Notes under the pieces: generated by a model
The model's database searches: none
Told to the model about the DNA's origin: nothing
The model's input: the letters and a program-made list of their open reading frames with translations, nothing else
Part shown: positions 11,128 through 23,748 of the stretch, piece after piece
How the letters are laid out: the number at the start of each line of letters is the position of its first letter
Position numbering within the stretch: position 1 is the stretch's first letter
Made by a program: the position numbers and the translations under genes
Source: Azadirachta indica
Taxonomy: Eukaryota; Streptophyta; Magnoliopsida; Sapindales; Meliaceae
Assembly: GCA_022749755.1 (NCBI GenBank)
Contig: CM040444.1
Location: forward strand, 13,788,274 to 13,852,273
DNA: 64,000 bases
Direction of reading: 5' to 3'

Positions 11128-11235
11128 GGTAATTTTGTCCGAAAAATTAAGAGGTGGTCATTTTTATAATTTTATTTATATGTTGGTCATTTTTAAAAAT
11201 CTTGAGTCAACAGTGGTTACTCTTGAAAATTTTCC
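11128..11235 (-). repeat. Right terminal inverted repeat of the MULE
   Basis: Reverse-complement partner of 2659-2766. It ends AACAGTGGTTACTCTTGAAA, then ATTTTCC, directly against the TTATAAATT duplication. Confidence 0.93.
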
Positions 11236-11244
11236 TTATAAATT
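11236..11244. repeat. Right 9-bp target-site duplication of the MULE
   Basis: TTATAAATT, identical to 2650-2658. Confidence 0.9.
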
Positions 11245-14200
11245 TGAGTCTTTTAATACTCCTAAGTAATTGTCGATAAATTTTTCTTATCTTAAGAGTA
11301 AAAATCTTACAAGCTATAAGTACATATTTGGAACGTGCTATAAAGTAATTATATGAACTCTTTATAAAACCTTAACTTGTGATGTTAGCGATTAAAAAAA
11401 GTGGTCAGAATTAATATTTCATTTGGTGAAAAAATTGTTTAACTATGGATGAATTAACTAGTTTTTTAGTATTATAATTAATTAACCACCATATAATATT
11501 TTTGTCAAACAATTTTGATTGAAAATGCCCAACCATGCACTTTTATCATATACTAAAAGTAATATAAATATTTATATATTATAATTTAACTGTTAATTAG
11601 ATAATAGTATTTCACATTATTTTGTATAATAGTTTAAATTTTTGTTTTAGTTTCTGAAAGGTGCACCTAAAAATTATTTTGTTGAAAACAAACAATTTCA
11701 TATTATAATTAATTAACCATCATATAATATTACTATTAAGATTAAAAAAGCATTGTCACTTTTATTATGTATCGAATAAAATAAAATATAATAAATATTT
11801 CGTTAACAAATAACATTTTGTATAACTATTAAGGTATATATTTAGAAGTGAGGGGCACATAAATAAAAGTACAATAAACTTTCGTTTACTTTAATTAAAT
11901 TACAAAATAATACAACCCTTTCGTGTATTACTTTAATTAAATTACAAAATAATACAACCCTTTTAACTCAAGGTTTCTCATGTGTCTATTTTGGTTTTTA
12001 ATTTTTAATTTTTAACTAAAAATAAAAAAATGTCAGACACACCATTTATGAATATAACAAAGAATACAAAATTTTATTTATAGAAATAGATGTAAAAGTA
12101 TTATATTATTATTATAAGTTATACATATGTTGAATTTGTATGTGTAGTCTCACTAACAATATTTATATGTATTATCAATAAATTAAGAGAAGAAGAAGAA
12201 ATATAAAAATAAAGAAAGTAAGATAAGAACAACTTTAATATAAATTTTTTATGTAGCAAATTTGGATAGCCTTTTTTTTTTATTTAAACTCTAAACATGA
12301 TTAAAATCTGAAATATAAAAATAAAGAAAGTAAGATAAGAACGGATTTAATATAAATTTTTTATGTAGCGAATTTGGGCAGCGTTTATTTTTTTTATTTG
12401 TCTAAACTCTAAACATAATTAAAATTTGAATTTAACTGAAATTTAAATTTGAATATATATATATATTTTTTATTTTAAAACATCTGAAAATAAATATTAA
12501 GTTGTTTGTTTTAATAAAATAAAAAGTTTAAAAATTGATATTTTGATATATATACCCTTTTAAATAATATTCTTATATTTATAATAATTTTAATAATATT
12601 AGCAAAAAATAATAGAAAAAAAAATTAATAAATTATATTAGTATGTACAATATTTATTTGTTTAATATATGTTTTTTTAAATAAATTCTAATCGATGATA
12701 TAAAAATCAATAAAAATTAAATAAAAATAATAAGTCATATTGTAATATAGTTGTGATTATATAAATATATAAATTTATTGCAATAATTCAAGTCAAATAA
12801 AATAAGTAAGATTCAAAAAATAAGTAGAAGAGACCCATAATAGAGAAGAAATATGTCAAAAATAGTTAAATATGGTTTTCATTTTTTTAGGTAAATAAAT
12901 TAATAAAATAGGGATATTTTTGAAAAATAAAAATATTAAATTATTCAGACATTTACTAATTCAGATTTAAATCAAAATTTGTAACTTAATTATATTAAAA
13001 TATTTTTAATAAATATTCAAATATAAGTTAAAAAATAAACAACTTTTAAACACTGAATAATTATATTCAGACTTAAATCAGGAAAACAAACAGTCCCTTG
13101 GTATATTTACAAGAAAAAATATTCTTGACTCTCTTGAGCTTTGAGTTAAATATCGATTTTTCTCCTATTGTTTTAAAAATATCTTTTACCTCCTTAATTT
13201 TAAATTTTTTCGATTCTACTCTTATTAATTTAAGCTGAGTTGGTTCAAAATATCGTTGTTATTCAAACACAAGACTTTAATTTAAAATTCCATCTACTTA
13301 CCACTGCACTAACATTTTTACTATTAAAAATATTTGCATTAATATTGATATACATCTTATTAGATATATGTTATTTTTTTTTAATTTTCTCTTTTTTATA
13401 AAATAATTAATATACTTAAACTATATTTTTAAAATTAATTTAAAATTAAATGTTATTTTCTTTAGTAATAATATATAATTTTATTATTAATTTAAAATTA
13501 TTTTTATCGTAAAATTTTTTACTTTATCTTTTAAAATTAGTTCTTTAAAATATTATTTTTAAAAATACATTAGTTTATTAAGTTTTACAAATTAATAATA
13601 ATGATAATAATAATAAATTTTGAATTATTTTAAATTATAAATGATTATACAACAATATTTAAATTATAAAATTTCTTATATTAATAATGATTATTTAATC
13701 AGGCCACTTTTGTAACCAGTAGAGAAAATGGTAATTTTGTCAATTATTATAGTGATTAAAATAATTAAAATGTATCGTTGGTATCTCTTTTTTATCACCA
13801 TATTTTAAGGTAAAACGAGTTATTTAAATGATATTTTCAATTAATAATATTAATATAATATCTTATCAAATTATTATCATATACATCCTCTCAGGTTTTA
13901 CATATTAATATCTAAAAGGTATCTTTCTAAAATTTATTACTCAATTGCCTGTCATTATCTAATCATTATAACTATTTGACAAAAATTTCGGCAATTGCAA
14001 CTTTATCCCTATCAACTCAAATAATAAAATAATATTTTTAATTCCTAAACTTTTAAGAAATAAAAAATTAAAAGAAATGTGTTCAATTTTAATAAATTAA
14101 TCCCTACTATCAAAATTATTAATAAAATTATACATAATTACCCATTTAACATAATTAAATAAACATAAATCCATAAAATTTTTTGCATCATATTGAACAA

Positions 14201-15690
14201 ATATAAGAAAAAGATATAAAGTCATTAAAACCCACATAAACTGTAAAATTTATTAAAAAATTTATTTATATCATATCCTAATTGTAAGATATGATAAGTG
14301 TGCGAATATATATAATACAAATACAGTAAAAATATATAATATCCATTTAAAACATGGTACAAATATGAATATTTTAAAATATTTAGAAATATTTACATAA
14401 GATATCCATTTTACTATTTTTTCAAATTTTGTTACCTAAACAACATTATTTTGTATTTTAAAAAATAACTATTAATTAATCTATCCTTAATTTTTATTTC
14501 TTCTCTTAGACCTAAGTCATGTATTTAGATATTTAACACTACCAAAAATAATTTTAAATAGTAAAAAATTTTAATTAATTAATTTTAAATTTGACAATTT
14601 TATGTTTGCATTATGTGAGATATATTTAATTTTATTTTCAATTTTTAAAATAATTAAGCAAGTCGATTGATAAATTTGACAATTGTTTAAGAATATTGTA
14701 CATCTATATGTGCATATTATTATTCATAAGTTTCAATTTATCACATCTATTTTCTTAAAAATTTAATTTGTATTATTTATTATTATTATTAATTAAATCT
14801 TTTGATTTTGAAACCTATTAGTATTTTATAAACTTATACACTTTACTATTTAATACTTTATTTTGGTTGGAGAAATTTTTAATAAATTTTTTATTTTTAT
14901 TAAGTTTTTACAATTTTATAAGTTGTTATAATTATTAAATTAAAAATTTTATATTATTAAAATTATATGTATTTTTTAGAATATTAATTTGAGATTAATT
15001 TTTTAATTTAATTTATTAACATGATATATTAATTTGTAAAAAAATAAAATCATGAGGATCAATTTTTATTTTTGTCTTTAATTTTTAAAAATTTTTAACT
15101 CAATTATAATAATAAGAACCAATTTATTAAAATCAATAAATTATGTCTTGATTTATTATTTTATTAAAGTTTAGATAACACGTTGAACTTACTTTTTGCT
15201 CTATGGGCTCTATTAAATAGCTATATTGGTTGGATAATGCGTAGTGGAGGTCAGTGATGATTTTTGAAAAGATGCTTTCAAAGTGATATTATACTAAAAC
15301 TTAGGGGAAGTATATGATAATAACTCAAATTTATATCTACGGCCTCCTAAAACGAACCGTTTTAGCCTGCCTCGAGCACACGTTTCAACGCCGCAAACGG
15401 TGACGCAATTAATCAAAGAGCTGCGATGCGAAGAGACGCAGACAGACTTGAAATCGAAGATCAAAATCGTACCACCTCACGTCTGGTATCACTTACACTC
15501 CACGGCTTGATCACAGGACGACCTAAATTCAATTCCACTTAAACCCATCTGAACTCCTTTATATAGTTTTATGGGCAATTGTAGCAGTTATTCACGCCTT
15601 CTCTTCAATCTTGTCTGAAGCTCAAAAGTAAAAGCAGTTCTAGTGCCTTAGGACTTCTTGAGCTTTGTTTTTATTTGGGTTAGCTTCAAA
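11245..15690. other. Very AT-rich intergenic DNA between the MULE and the polyprenol reductase gene
   Basis: No ORF of note. Local direct repeats are present. A unit of about 40 bases containing AAATTACAAAATAATACAAC occurs twice at about 11890-11960. A unit of about 90 bases (AAAATAAAGAAAGTAAGATA and onward to TTTTTTATGTAGC) occurs at about 12205-12275 and again at about 12315-12385. Part of the stretch belongs to a dispersed repeat (12390-13095). The final 330 bases (15360-15690) are less AT-rich and presumably hold the promoter and 5' leader of the next gene. Confidence 0.7.
12390..13095. repeat. Dispersed non-coding repeat, copy A
   Basis: Resembles 54215-55132 in the same orientation. 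Matching landmarks in order are TATTAAGTTGTTTGTTTT, AAGTAGA.GAGACC, CAGACATTTACT or AGACATTTACTCA, AATAATTATATTCAGACTT, and a terminal AAACAAACAG. There is no coding capacity. It could be an old non-autonomous transposon; I could not define terminal repeats or a target duplication. Confidence 0.6.
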
Positions 15691-18508
15691 ATGGAAGCTT
15701 GGCTTGTGGGGTTGTTGAGGGCGGCTTGGCTTACTTGGATAGTGCCTATAGTCATTGCTTCTATTCCAAGTTCTCGGCTCAATTCGTTTCATGGAGCTGT
15801 ATTGGGGTTTGCTAAGAGAGGGAAGATCCTGCAATCATCCTCTTATGTGAGTGCCGCCAATTTACTTTTTTTTTTTTTTCGGAGGGTATCTGTCTTTTTG
15901 GTGAGTGAGAAAATTCAAATGAGGCAAAGAACACGGCATTTTTCTAATTTAAGTGAAAATCATCCTCTTTTTATTTTCATTGCATTTCTCTATCTATGAT
16001 AATGAGCATGGTTTTCTGGTTTTATCTTGACACTAATACATTAACTAATGTACTTCACTGTTGGATTTTAGATATTCACTGTTCCTCAAAGATTCTTCTG
16101 TCATTTCTATGTGGTCGCTGTGGTCTGGACGACACTCTTACTCTCTACAACGTGGATATATGCTTATAAAATGGCACCATCAGTTTCTGAGCCGTCTCTT
16201 TATTCTACTCTTGCCAGCCACTTAACTGGAGGTTCACATATCTTTTCATTTCAGAAGTCTCGTTTAACTCCGCTGGAAAACAGACAAAGGGTCTGGAGTT
16301 CTGTCTTTCTTCTTTTGCTAATGGAAATTCAAGTCTTGAGACGCCTTATAGAGTCAATTTACGTATTTAAGTATAGCCCTTCGGCTCGGATGCACATTTT
16401 TGGCTATCTAACTGGCTTGTTGTGAGTGGATTTCTTGCTACAATGTTCTACCAATTCTTTCTTTTTGTTGTTTATTTAATTATTTATTTTGTATCATATG
16501 CTTTATAAGCTCTAATGTGCTTCAAAATCTTTTCATCTAAAGGGCCGATTAGAACATGTATGTTTAAGGATAGAAAGTACTTTTTCTTCCTTTAGAGCAA
16601 TATGGCATTTCATATGGTACTGGGCTGAGGGCAATTATTGGAAATTATCGTATCTGTTTTAATTCCTTGGTCGGGATTTGGAAATGCTACTTCATCATGA
16701 AAACCACTCATGCTATTTTTTCAGCTTGGTTTTACATTATATGGGAATGTGTTAGAAGATGTTACATTGGTTGTAATTATTTTTCTGAGGTTAGTTTCTA
16801 CATAGCCGCCCCGCTGTCACTCTGCTGTACTTTGGCACCAGAGGTGTTTAGATTTGCAGCAGATCATGTGGCTGAGTTTATTGTTAAAGGAAAGAGTCAG
16901 ATGCCAGCATTTGAAATTGATTGGTGGGAATCTGTGAATCCTCTTATGAAGCTTAGATGGTATCAATGGATTGGTACTGCCATGTTTGTATGGGGTTGGG
17001 TGCACCAGCGTCGCTGCCATGCAATTCTTGTAAGTGCCATTGTCTCTGATCAGTTCCTTGTCAAATGCCAGTTTCTTTGGCTGTAATTCAAGTTTTACAA
17101 AATAAATTGAGTTGTAGATTATGTTTCATAGTCACTTTGATGCCAAAAGCTTCTGATGTTTAGTTATATAAGTTGAAAAAAAAAAAATGTTAGTTAGCTA
17201 TATGACTGTGCTTATAACTTTGCAAGGGTGTACTGACTTGCCAAGAAGTTAATGTGTTGTTATTCATGTTGGATAGAAAAGCTGGAAACAAATTTCGTTC
17301 AAACCTTTTAAGAGCATACTGAAAAACTGAAGATAAAGACATTAAGAAAGCATGAGTTTTTGCAGTCAAAAGTAAACCTTCAGAATTCATGGATATGCAT
17401 CATGGTGGGAAGGGATTTTTCTGAAGCTAGTATGTCCTTGAATTGTTTTGACATATGCAGCATTTGGTAATAATGTTATTAGTATGATTTACCAAGTTCA
17501 TGTCCTGTTTGCATCTTTTGCATCACAGAAAGTGTTTCTAAAATGATTCTTGATGGCATACATTCGCCTCTGTTCAGAAGTGAAAAAATGCAACATGTGT
17601 TAGATGTTACCATTCATAGACTATTCCATAGATATGCCTTTTTCTTGTCAGGACTTTTCTTATGTTCCAATTTACATATGTCATAAAAACTCCTTTAAAC
17701 ATAAGTTAGTTCAACTATTTGTACATAAAAGGATTGAGATTGACATCACATATTTATTTTTTAGTGTCTCCACACCATCGTAACTTGTTGAAAATCTTGC
17801 ATCATTGATGCTTCATAGCATGAAGGCAAATATTTGGAGAAACATAAAAGTTGGTGTCAATTCCGGACATTTAGTCAAAGTGAATTTATTTAAATTATTT
17901 GAGAGTTGGAATCACAATTTCCTTAGTGTGCCAAAGCCATATTTGTTCAACCATCATTTTTCATAGGGGATGATTGATGATGCCTGAATGTTGTTCTATA
18001 ATATTATTTGACATATTATCTCTTTGTCAGGGCTCGCTGCGGGAACATGGAGAACAGGTCGATGAGTATGTCATTCCTCGTGGAGATTGGTTTGAAATTG
18101 TATCATCTCCACACTATCTGGCTGAGATCGTAAGCTCTCTTTCTTTCTATCTCTCTTACACACACACACAAAAACAATCGTCCAGTTTTGCTAAGAACTA
18201 GCAATGCCATGGTCTAAATTGTCGTCTGTGAATGAAGGTTATCTATGCTGGTTTGTTGGTTGCTAGTGGAGGGGCAGATCTCACCATATGGTTGCTTTTT
18301 GCATTCGTGGTATGGTATTCTAAGCTTTTGCAAAGTGCTTTTCTGTCATTTAACTCTGATTTTTCTTGCAAGAACTGAAGTTCTTGAATTTGGGTGATGG
18401 CAGGTGGCAAATCTGGTATTTGCAGCAGCGGAAACTCAGAGGTGGTATCATCGTAAATTTGACAATTACCCAAGCAACCGATATGCTATTATTCCATTTG
18501 TATATTAG
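15691..18508 (+). CDS. Polyprenol reductase (3-oxo-5-alpha-steroid 4-dehydrogenase family), complete
   Basis: Six exons: 15691-15846, 16072-16421, 16795-17029, 18031-18129, 18238-18309 and 18404-18508 (TAG). They join in frame to 338 residues, a usual length for plant PPRD proteins, and all introns are GT-AG. The start [19 protein letters not shown] was chosen over an in-frame ATG 11 codons upstream because plant homologues begin with this hydrophobic segment. The protein is largely transmembrane. The C-terminal steroid 5-alpha-reductase domain shows QWIG...[23 protein letters not shown] and [14 protein letters not shown]. Known family role: NADPH-dependent reduction of polyprenol to dolichol, the lipid carrier for protein N-glycosylation at the ER. 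It is paralogous to the gene cut by the left edge of the window; the MULE and AT-rich DNA now separate the pair. No inactivating change is seen. Confidence 0.92.
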
Positions 18509-19307
18509 TGCTTTACACAAACACCTAAATGTACACGATAATGTAATATCACTATCAGCTGGCAATCATTATTGTCTTCTCTGTTATTTTTGAAAAAAAT
18601 AAAAACACAGAAAGAAAAATAAAATTGCTTTTTTGGAGGTTTTTCAAAGATATACTACCGACTCTCTTGAATATGCACAAAAGAAAAGTTATCTGCCTAC
18701 CCAATTGTAAATGTGATCTGAGACATGATGATATTCATCATTATGCTTTAGTAGATGTCCACTTGCAAAAACAAAGTGAAACTTGTCTGCCGTTCTAGAT
18801 ATTAATCAAAAATAATAATCCGATGCAGTTCTCTTCAATTAGGCTGGGCTATCTGGTTTTCAAGAAATCACTAGTAACGAGAACAGAGGTTGACATAAGC
18901 CCAGGACACAATAATATGTTGCTTTCATCTCGATCTGTCACTCAAAAAATATTATACCGATCCTTGTTGTAAGGACGCGAAGCCTGCTCCCAAATGCCAT
19001 GTATTCGTAGTTTTTCACTTCTTTATAACGATTACAAATTAAAAATCTTAGCATTTGAATTCGAGGGGGCTCTAAACTTTGAAATAACAAGTAAACATTA
19101 GAACTAAAACCTACCAAATGGGAAAAAAAAAATGCGGTGACAAATGTAACAATTCCTTAATAATGATGCAAATAAAGCAGGTGCCATGTAAATCAAAAAT
19201 ATTTCACATGTAATATGTTATGGATACTGATACACATCAACGGTGTTTCATCACTTACTCTTCACATAAACACACATCAACATTCTTACATGGAATAATG
19301 AGCATAC
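18509..19307. other. Intergenic DNA between convergent genes
   Basis: 3' flanks of the polyprenol reductase gene (plus strand) and the aldo-keto reductase gene (minus strand). No other feature is supported. Confidence 0.6.
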
Positions 19308-22300
19308 TTAAGCATAAAGATCTACGCCCCAAAACTTCGCTGGTTGGTTGGTCCGATATTTTCTGTCCACACTCTTAATCACATCCATATCCTCTTTGCT
19401 CAGCTCAAAGTCAAAAACTTGAAAATTCTCTTTCAGTCTCTCAAGCTTTGATGTCTTTGGGATGACAACCGTGTTCCGTTGGATGCCCCATCTGAGAACA
19501 ATCTGGGCCACAGTCTTCTTGTACTTCTCGGCCAGTCCCTGAGACAAGAAGATTCAGATGGATAAGTTCGACTGACAAAAATTTGCATATGGTAATGACA
19601 TGAACTTTAATTGATTCATGTAAGAATGGAAGTATTTACTCACTTTAAGAATGGGATCATCCAAACATGACACAGTTCCAAACCATTCAGTGTTGGCGAC
19701 AGCACCTCCTAAAGGAGTGTGGGCTGTAACACAGATCCCATGCTTCTGACAGAACTTGACAAGAGAATCACGTTGGAAGTATGGATGAGTTTCAATCTGA
19801 TTTACCACAGGCTTCACTTTGGAGTAAGCTAAGCAATCTCTTGCTAGAAAGATGTCATAGTTGCTGCAAATGATTTTTCATCAGATGACCACTACAAATT
19901 TCAAAGAAATAAATACTCAAGAAAGCTAATGAATTAGGAAAAAAAAGGATAAAGCTACTTTCATCACTTGTTGCACATAATATATTCAGCAGGACATGGA
20001 AATGCAAATATTCTACACCAATTGCTCACGCTTTAAGTCTAAAGTAGTAACACCTGCAGAGTTCACTTTCAACATAGGTCACAGACGGCAATACATTCAG
20101 TGGTAAAAGGTTTCTTGGCCATTTTTTCGTTTAGATGAAATATCACACAAATATGTAATACCTATTCTTCTGGACTTTAAAGACTTGTGAATTCGACAAT
20201 AAAGTGACATTTGTGGCTTAGTTTGGCTGAATTCTATCAATGAGGGGGAGAAAAAAGTTTCCTCTAATCATATTCAGTCTTTAATCTACTTGTCACTGGT
20301 TGTGCTCAAAAGCACATGCTTCCAACAAATGCATTGAGAGAAAATGACAGCTTGAGTACGAAAACAGGAATGAACATATACTAAAAATAAATGAGGTTCA
20401 GTCTGCATAGAATCAGTGGCAACTTTTCAACACACAAATGCAAACACCTTGACGCAGGCGGGATAGCGGGTGGGATAAAAACACCTTGTCGAACGCCGAA
20501 TCTCGTTCGGTTCTTTGACGCAGTGAGTTAGATAAACGTTCTAATGGACGGGATTAGATGTCGTTCTAACCCTAACGACTCAAAACACGAGTGTCAAGAT
20601 AACAATCTCATGAGGGACAACATCAAAAGGGAATATTTTATTCAATAAAAGATTGTTTCAAAACAATAACATAAGTTCTCTATATATAGTAGAGAAAACC
20701 TAACATTACAATTCAACTCAAATAAGGAAAAGAACTCCTATTTAAATAAGAAAATTAAGAATTAAATAGCAAATTAAATTGGTAAGAATAAAAGACTTCC
20801 TAAACTAATTAAATTCTAAAATTGTCTTACATCAGATTCCCCTTTTTTTAAAAAAAAACTCGTCCTCGAGTTTTGTTGTTAATAATGCCAAGTGGTTGCG
20901 GCACTAGCGTCAGACCATGGGGCGGGATCCCGTCTGTCCCTCTACGCTCATGTTCAACCATCTTGTTGCCGCCTAGTTCCAACCTCTCCAACCTTCGATC
21001 AAAATCTATTAATTCTTGACGAATGGTTTGAGTGAATTCCCTAACGGCTGCCCTCCTAGCTTCTACAACTATTGCACGAATAGCCTCCACCGTTAGTGCC
21101 TGCACCCCTGAACATCGTCAGTAGGATGGTTGCTTCCCGTATTGCTGTTGCACACCATTGCAATTCCTGCTCTGATACCAACTGACGCAGGCGAGATAGC
21201 GGGTGGGATAAAAACACCTTGATGAACGCCGAATCTCGTTCGGTTCTTTGACGCAGTGAGTTAGATAAACGTTCTAATGGACGGGATTAAATGTCGTTCT
21301 AACCCTAACGACTCAAAACACGAGTGTCAAGATAACAATCCCATGAGGGACAACATCAAAGGGGAATATTTTATTCAATAAAAGATTGTTCCAAAACAAT
21401 AACATAGGTTCTCTATATATAGTAGAGAAAACCTAACATTACAATTCAATTCAAATAAAGAAAAGAACTCCTATTTAAATAAGAAAATTAAGAATTAAAT
21501 AGCAAATTAAATTGGTAAGAATAAAAGACTTCCTAAACTAATTAAATTCTAAAATTGTCCTACATCACACCTGTATGTGCATACATATCTAACTGTACAT
21601 ATAACATTCCAAAGATTGTGATCCATGCCATGGTATAAATTATCTAGTTAAGTGAACTTTCAGAATAGGAAAAATACTAAACTATGTAATTTGCATGACT
21701 TCCCTTTCTCTGCATCACATGCTGAGAAGGTGGACGAAGGATCAATCTCCCATCATCTTGATATAAAATTGCAAAAGTTTCTCTTCCAGAATAAAGATAA
21801 CAATTATCACATATATAATTTCTCTTCCATGATGTGATTAAAATAGACTACTGACACGATAGAAAAATCACAATCTTGTATATTTTTAGTACCAAAACTT
21901 ATAGGACATTATGGAAGGTTCACACTGAAATTGAAAGTGCCAACACACCTGATCCCAATGCTGCGAACTAAACCCATGGAAACCAGATCTTCCATCGTGT
22001 GCCAGGTGGTCTCCAAAGATATAGTTGTGTCTATCTCCAGCACGCCATCTGCATCTAATGCACTACCCGTTGTACCAATTCCTGCGTGTATGTATAAAAT
22101 AACAAAGTGTTCAAAGAGCCAACTCATCTTAAAGGATAAGTGGATTGCCAATTGGCTTTAAACACCAAAAAAATAACTAAAGCATTTGACAATTTCACAA
22201 AATGCATCCAAGGAATGCCTGATGTACATGACAGAAAAGCAATGTATGGCAAAATATGTATCTCCCCATCTCACCAATAAATTTCATTTCACATATTGTC

Positions 22301-23748
22301 CATCTACTGTTAGCCAACAACAATAAGCAGAGACATACAGCCAACTTATCCTCAATGATATTCCATTCGCCTAGGCAAACATCCTACAGCAAATTTAACC
22401 TTTACTCCCCTAGTAACATTAAATAACCTAAATGAAGAACCCAACCACTCACTTTCAGAGAATGCACTGTTCAAGAAGCATAATAGATATAGTTTTTCTT
22501 TCTCATATACTTTCTAGCTTCATAGCAATGTCATACTTCAATCTTCGTATCTTCCAGTCAATCAGGCTATCAAGCTATGCTATATTGCACAGCACAGATT
22601 AAAATAGGCATACTGTTAATAACACACAGACACACACAAATACACCCGCTCATGTGAAAGATGAAAAATATAGGCAGTAATACCAGTGTGTTTTGTGGCC
22701 ACAGGAAAGTGCACAAGGTAGAGATCTAGATAATCTAGTTGAAGTTTCTTCATACTATCTTTACAGGCCTCGACAACATGCCCATGGTCTGAATTCCAAA
22801 GCTGCAATTAGAATGAAATCCAATGAGACAAAGACAATGTTGGATGCCAATGGACAGTAAACTGAAGAACATCTGTAAGATTTGCAAGTAAACTTGCCTT
22901 GGTGGTAATGAAAAGATCCTCCCTCTTCACAAGCCCTGTCTTAAATGCCTCTGCAAGCGCCTCCCCAACTTCTGCTTCATTCATGTAATCAGCTGCAAAC
23001 AGCACCAACTTATTAAACATTAGCTACTTATAAAGGCCATCTACTAGCGCCATTTGAAAACATTGTCAAACTACACAGAGAAGAAACAAATCATCAAGTG
23101 GAAACAAATTTCAGATACACGACAAGGTTCCTTTATTTCTTCTTCCCATGACAGATCAATCAGTAAAAAGTTTGGAACAATGATAAAAATAGGGTCCTGA
23201 AATTTCAGGCCATATAAACAATAAATGCCAAATCAACTAATTTGAGCTATGCGATCTAACTTGAAATGCCTGCCTTTTATCAACTTAAGTCGAAACAACA
23301 TCTATCAAGAATAATTCCTCAGCGTCAACGAAAAAAAACAACTGCTAAATACTTCCAAATGGCTCGAATACGATACAGCTGACAAAAAGTCAATTTAAAT
23401 GTGAACACAATTGGTTAAATTTTCCAGATTTAATGCAAGATATTATGCTTAAAAAAGTGAAATATCTTCTAAGAAAACGATTATAAAACAGGTGCAAAGC
23501 TACAAAGAAACCAACACCATACGGGAAAAATGCTACTGCACTGAACATACAGAGCACTGATAAGATAATCATAAGCAAACCCAGAAACCAAAATGTGAAA
23601 GAAATGAAAAGGTACCAGCACAGTCGAAATGGCGATAGCCAACCTTGATGGCATTAATGATGAGGTCTCTAAGGTCTTTCCCTTCCATGCGCCAAACACC
23701 CAGTCCGAGTATTGGCATCTTGAATCCATTGTTGAGTGTTATTGCCAT
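19308..23748 (-). CDS. Aldo-keto reductase, NADP-dependent sorbitol/mannose-6-phosphate reductase type
   Basis: Six exons on the minus strand: 23748-23616, 22992-22898, 22801-22684, 22081-21949, 19863-19644 and 19538-19308 (TAA). They join in frame to 309 residues, the normal length of plant aldose-6-phosphate reductases. The start is [20 protein letters not shown]. The AKR tetrad is present: D42 (HFDCA), Y47 (ADYMNE), K76 (ITTK) and H107 (LVHFPV). TPLGGA and [20 protein letters not shown] form the NADPH-site strand and loop. The family reduces glucose-6-phosphate or mannose-6-phosphate to the sugar-alcohol phosphate in the cytosol. Close homologues occur in plants that do not accumulate sorbitol, so the real substrate is open. 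Intron 2 uses a GC donor (AAG|GCAAGT). Intron 5 (19864-21948) contains a whole TRIM-like retroelement. The coding sequence looks intact. Confidence 0.93.
20450..20834 (-). repeat. 3' LTR of the TRIM-like element
   Basis: 385 bp, with TG...CA ends on the minus strand. It is preceded, in element sense, by the polypurine tract. Confidence 0.93.
20848..21105 (-). pseudogene. Remnant gag start fused to a pol tail inside the TRIM-like element
   Basis: An 85-codon frame begins [20 protein letters not shown] and continues through [20 protein letters not shown], resembling the coiled start of a Ty3/Gypsy gag. In another frame at about 20856-20885 the minus strand reads NSRTSFF, a sequence I recognise as the C-terminal end of many plant Gypsy polyproteins. 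This suggests the element arose by deleting nearly all of gag-pol. Whether the short frame is translated is unknown. Confidence 0.5.
21183..21567 (-). repeat. 5' LTR of the TRIM-like element
   Basis: 385 bp, followed in element sense by the initiator tRNA-Met primer-binding site at about 21168-21181. Confidence 0.93.

Larger units (their letters stand above)
2659..11235. mobile_element. Complete Mutator-like element carrying transposase and DUF1985-Ulp1 genes (8,577 bp)
   Basis: Both termini are 108-bp inverted repeats with five mismatches by my alignment, bounded by a perfect 9-bp duplication. The interior holds a MuDR-type transposase on the minus strand (7874-10486) and a DUF1985-Ulp1 cysteine protease gene on the plus strand (3937-7140), converging tail to tail. 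MULEs carrying Ulp1-like peptidases are known in plants (Kaonashi/KI-MULE and CUMULE type, and VANDAL elements). Both genes carry stop codons, so the copy is not autonomous now. The roughly 95% identical TIRs, intact TSD and absence of frameshifts in the transposase point to a fairly recent insertion. Three non-coding intervals are packed with a GTGATCGAAA-type motif, listed separately. Confidence 0.93.
20450..21567 (-). mobile_element. TRIM-like LTR retroelement in intron 5 of the aldo-keto reductase gene (1,118 bp)
   Basis: Two 385-bp direct repeats (20450-20834 and 21183-21567) differ at 11 positions by my count. They begin TGATGT and end TGCGTCA when read on the minus strand. The element is flanked by a 5-bp target duplication, CACCT (20445-20449 and 21568-21572). 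Next to the 5' LTR (minus-strand sense) is TTGGTATCAGAGC, the primer-binding site complementary to initiator tRNA-Met. Next to the 3' LTR is a polypurine tract (AAAAAAAGGGGAA). The 348-bp interior is too small for pol, so the element must depend on enzymes supplied in trans. It has the same orientation as the host gene's transcript. Confidence 0.95.
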
